Positions 60,898-64,000 of a stretch of DNA of 64,000 nt are shown piece by piece; within the stretch, counting starts at the first letter, position 1; each line of letters starts with the position of its first letter. The notes beneath the pieces were generated by a model. The model did no database searches and was not told the DNA's origin. It was given only the letters and a program-made list of their open reading frames with translations. The DNA is from Sordaria brevicollis (Eukaryota; Ascomycota; Sordariomycetes; Sordariales; Sordariaceae), in assembly GCA_033439795.1 (NCBI GenBank), contig JAUTDP010000005.1:1054001-1118000 (forward strand), written 5' to 3'. The position numbers and the translations under genes were made by a program.

Positions 60898-60944
60898 AAA
60901 AGTCTATACTACTAGGAGCAAGCAGTCCGCTACCGAACGGGCCC
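60898..60944 (-). repeat. Right terminal inverted repeat of the Harbinger element
   Basis: Reverse complement of the left end over about 45 bp, ending CCGAACGGGCCC, followed by TTG. Confidence 0.92.
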
Positions 60945-61159
60945 TTGGTCTGCTGCACTACACTACACTTCAACACACTCACACGGCACACGGGACATGG
61001 ACACACACATCGGGCGGTTCCTGGATTTGGGTACTCGATGATGTTCATGACCTCGTGTCTTGTCTGGTCTTTTTGCAAACCATTAATCATGAAACTGGGA
61101 TGTATATTGAGCGCAATAACCTGTCATCCCCGTTGTTCATCACGAACCCTAGAGTCCTT

Positions 61160-61505
61160 TTACTCATTGTATGTACCGGCAAACTTCGGAACCTCGTCTA
61201 CCTTAGGGACTCTCTCACATTTTTCAGTTATCATTGTCATCCCACCGGAGGTGATGGGAGCATCGCCAAAATCCACTCTTGGCTTGTTGCTCGGACTCCT
61301 TTCTCTCCTCGCCTGGACCATGTCCCGCGCAGTATCTGCGGAGAGGATGGTAATTAAAAGGCCAGTGACTCTGTAAGCCGAGGCAAAGACATCCAATTGT
61401 AATCATTGCCCTTGGAGCTTACAACTACATTGTCTTGTTACAGAGTTGTTCTTGTTTGGAGTTGAAAGATGTCCTGATAATAACTCCCGTCTCCGATGTT
61501 TTCAT
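61160..61505 (-). CDS. Possible small protein of 79 aa, two exons, function unknown
   Basis: Proposed exons on the minus strand are 61505-61442 (MKTSETGVIIRTSFNSKQEQL) and 61335-61160, joined in phase 1 across a 106-bp intron GTAACA...CGCAG. The product continues TARDMVQARRERSPSNKP, then VDFGDAPITSGGM and ends KVDEVPKFAGTYNE. The second exon has even codon use and no low complexity. A pyrimidine-rich tract on the same strand at 61,685-61,715 lies where a fungal core promoter would. The stop codon is about 215 bp from the Harbinger element. An alternative donor GTAAGC near 61,420 exists but is preceded by a stop in this frame. I recognise no family. Confidence 0.38.
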
Positions 61506-62799
61506 CGGCGACTCTATAGAAACTCCAGTCCGAAAGACAATCAACAGGACAATCACCAACAACCATAACAAAAAGGCATACACAGCCTTTCACATCTCGG
61601 TGATACGGTTTCAGATGGAGGATACGAACGCTGAAGAGACAGTGACAACAAGAAAAAATAACAACAATGGTGACGAACAAGGAGGGCGTAAGAGAAGGGG
61701 GAAAAGAAGAGGCCAGCTGAGCACCTATTGGATGCACAGACCTCCAAGACCTTCAGTACCACCCAACAGAAGCATGTTGACCGTGAGCGTGTTCGGGACC
61801 TTCAGGTACCGCGAACAGTGCAAAGCCCTCGAATCTCGAGTAAGAATCCCTGGACCCTGGGTCACTACGCAGGGGCACTCAGTGGTCCCGTGCCATGAAC
61901 TGGGATCCGTTGCGGTAAACCAGATGTGGACAAGTGACTCCTGCTGGATGGTTCATGGCTCGCCTGGCCTCGCCTGGTTTCCCCTGGGCCCGAAGACATG
62001 AACATCACAGGAGGTCCCAACGACCAGCCGGCAACCGTCGAGGCCATCTGGATGGAGTTCGGCCATTTGTTTGTGCGCAATCAACGTCCATCGTCAATTG
62101 TGTTTTGTTCACTCGAAGATCCATACACAAGTGTCTCCTCGGTAACAGCATTCGCGAAGCGAGAGAAGGACGGGAGATCACTGCATGCCGTCAGCGAGTC
62201 GTATCCATGGACATAACGTGCCATGTTAATGCTTCAATGCAACTTGGACAAAGCACTTTTCATTCCATTTCCCTTCTTCGAATCTTCGGAGAACCGGGCA
62301 GAGCGGAGCGAGGCACATGGGATCAGCGCCATGAACTGACGTTGAACGGAACCGGACACCTCAGACCCCCACATATTGCGCCTTTCGCTACCACTGTCCT
62401 CCAGTCGGTTGGGGGTTTCATCACGGGGAGCATTCCACTAACTCGCCTCTTCTCTCTATTGATGTAGTGAGGCGGACGAAATGCTGTGTAAGAGATCTTT
62501 TGGATACCACTTTAATCACACATTTCGCTTCACTCGCCATCCTTCTTATTCCCCATATCCTATTCATGGGTATGTGTTCAGGAGACTAATCGCAGAAAAG
62601 GGGAAGAGAGAAAACACTTCGTCCATTTGTGCGCCCCAAAGTGCCCCTGTCTGAGACTATTCCGCTCTCGGTTGCGGAGTCTCGCGCACCAGATGGCTGG
62701 TTCGTCCCCCTGGTCGAAAGCCATGTGGCTGACGACACCGCATTGGCATCACGGATCTCTGGAGTGGACAGCAAGCCGACTCTCTACTAGCTATCTGCA
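61506..62799. other. Intergenic region between two divergent candidate genes
   Basis: No coding call is made. The strand-overlapping frames at 61,435-62,001, 61,934-62,467 and others show no domain. Towards the right, 62,510-62,570 is pyrimidine-rich on the plus strand (TCGCTTCACTCGCCATCC), consistent with a promoter or 5' leader for the gene starting at 62,800. Confidence 0.4.
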
Positions 62800-63632
62800 A
62801 TGCAAGAAACGCGTGCAGTTTCCCCCCTTCCTGATCCTTCGGCGGCTTCAACACGAGGGCGGGCCAGAACCACACCGTCGGATGCAAGCTATCAGCCCTC
62901 TTTCTCCAGGACTTCGGGAGCCTCTAGAAGCAAAAAAAAGCGGGTAAGAAAGAAGGCAACTGTTGATCGATGGAATTGTCCTTGGAAAAACCTAACCGGT
63001 CGACTGGGTTCGTCCTATACCCGAGATGAGTTGGTATGTGCACTCCTCCAGAACCCCAGCGTTACCAGCCACGAAGCCAGCCAGCCAACCTTTACCGCTT
63101 CCTTGAAAAGCGGTATGAACATGGAGTAACAGCAGACCCTGATTTGCACCAAAGGGTAATGAGAAGAGGAAAAAACGGCGGGCGATCGAGCCGTTCTGAA
63201 ACCCGTTATGACGGAAGAGCAAGGAAAGGCGAGATGGGTTTGATCACATCCATCCACCAATGTGGTGATGTTGGTTGCCAGGCGATTTCAGGCGAGCAAC
63301 TAGGCGAGCTGGGAAGGGCACAGGGTGAGGCGCAAAAGGTAATCTCTTCGAGATGGCCAACCCAGCCTTTTGACTCCAGGAGCTCCTCCTGAACATCAAT
63401 AGAACTTTCCATGGAAGGATTCTCTCTTTTGTTGATCAGTTGATCGGAAGCACAATACCGGATGGCGAGCCTGCACCTGGTGGTGCGGTATGACAGCATG
63501 TCACTCGTCGTCTTGTGACCTGCGGTATATGGTGATATCACTTTTTTCCGGCAGGAAAGGATGAAAGGCCGCACCTCTGCCTCGAGCTCCTATCTGATGG
63601 AAAGTGTCCTTGAGCAGACGTCGTCCTCCTGA
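62800..63632 (+). CDS. Possible 160-aa protein in five exons, function unknown
   Basis: Proposed exons are 62800-62943, 63060-63155, 63282-63338, 63380-63487 and 63555-63632, all joined in phase 0 with GT..AG introns (GTAAGA, GTAATG, GTAATC, GTATGA donors). The start MQETRAVSPLPDPSAASTRG leads to a basic cluster RSKKKR, then RSQPANLYRFLEKRYEHG, LGELGRAQGEAQK, and the strongly helical LLLNINRTFHGRILSFVDQ, and the end is SSYLMESVLEQTSSS. The helical fourth exon and the FLEKRYEHGV stretch look like real protein. The basic cluster could be nuclear targeting. The third intron is only 41 bp, the shortest and weakest part of the model. I do not recognise the family. Confidence 0.45.
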
Positions 63633-64000
63633 ACTCACAGCCTTTCTCTCTGTTCCCCTAGGGAGATCTCGATATGGAAGAAACATCCAACGGTCCTACA
63701 CGTCTAAGGTCTTACGCCAGCCACAACTTCAATTTCTCTGCTTACTATCCTCTAACCACCAAGCCGACTCGTGGAAATAATCTGGACGTGTCAGTTCTCA
63801 GACCTCGAACACCTCCAGAAGCTGGCGTCATTGGCCGTTATACTGAGGTTGACTGATAGGTTGCTGTTCGGTAACCCGTCATTGCGGCACTGTGTCACGA
63901 CCACTGGAACTCGGAGCCCGCAACTACCTACCTCTACGGCACTGCACCACCCACTGTCCACTGAAGGATTTCCTATCGGCAAGGGTCAGGGGTCCTCTAT
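63633..64000 (+). other. 3' flank with a possible alternative terminal exon
   Basis: After a CCCCTAG acceptor-like site (ending 63,661) the plus strand is open for about 65 codons to TGA at 63,854-63,856, reading DLDMEETSNGPTRLRSYASH, then FSAYYPLTTKPTRG and VIGRYTEVD. It would be in frame with the fourth exon of the upstream gene if exon five were skipped. It could be an alternative C-terminus or a separate exon. The rest shows nothing I can support. Confidence 0.3.

Larger units (their letters stand above)
57420..60944 (+). mobile_element. Complete PIF/Harbinger DNA transposon, RIP-inactivated, with preserved terminal inverted repeats
   Basis: Terminal inverted repeats of about 45 bp start GGGCCCGTTCGGTAGCGG at both ends (57,420 onward, and reversed up to 60,944), differing by one indel and one base. 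They are flanked by the 3-bp duplication TTG (57,417-57,419, 60,945-60,947). The 3525-bp body holds two convergent reading regions, a DDE transposase (plus) and a Myb/SANT-like gene (minus), the two-gene layout of this superfamily. The body is severely RIP-mutated but the ends are not. It sits alone between normal-composition genic DNA, away from the main AT-rich block. Confidence 0.93.

Noticed and set aside
61934..62467. 177-residue plus-strand frame
   Set aside because: Composition is irregular, no domain is visible, and it lies between two divergent candidate genes.

Overview
The window reads as a filamentous ascomycete (Pezizomycotina-type) chromosome segment. About 56 kb of it is dead transposon DNA that has been through repeat-induced point mutation (RIP): CpA and TpG are almost absent, TpA dominates, CpG survives, and reading frames are closed by TAA/TAG where CAA/CAG/TGG once stood. 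The rest is balanced-composition DNA with short spliced genes. Open frames on both strands of the RIP tracts are mostly by-products of the biased composition.

Layout. 1-4110: right part of a Ty3/gypsy element (element H, minus strand). 4111-4305 and 12763 to about 16415: a second gypsy element (E, plus), split by a complete gypsy element (B copy 1, 4306-12762, target duplication CCTAA). 16416-17096: a short low-RIP repeat (A copy 4). 17128-40972: gypsy chromovirus D (minus, target duplication GCTAT). D is split by B copy 2 (19690-34823), which is split by gypsy element C (21082-28332, target duplication ATATT). 40973-42649 and 50521-50914: a PIF/Harbinger DNA transposon (G), split by gypsy element F (42650-50520, target duplication ATTAT). 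Repeat A copy 1 sits inside B copy 1, copy 2 inside an LTR of F, and copy 3 (50915-51874) next to G. RIP fades near 52.6 kb.

The genic part holds a 664-residue serine-rich protein with a PH-like N-terminus (54042-56171, minus, three exons), a complete but RIP-inactivated PIF/Harbinger transposon with preserved terminal inverted repeats (57420-60944), a possible 79-residue two-exon gene (61160-61505, minus) and a possible 160-residue five-exon gene (62800-63632, plus). I do not recognise the last two.

The insertion order read from target duplications is G, then D, then B copy 2, then C, with F entering G separately. The genes show no operon-like relation. The least explained item is repeat A: about 595 bp, palindromic start, hairpin near the end, no target duplication of 3 bp or more at two filled/empty site pairs, little RIP, and in two copies a tRNA-like pol III cassette. 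All exon structures come from reading splice signals by eye and carry no transcript support.
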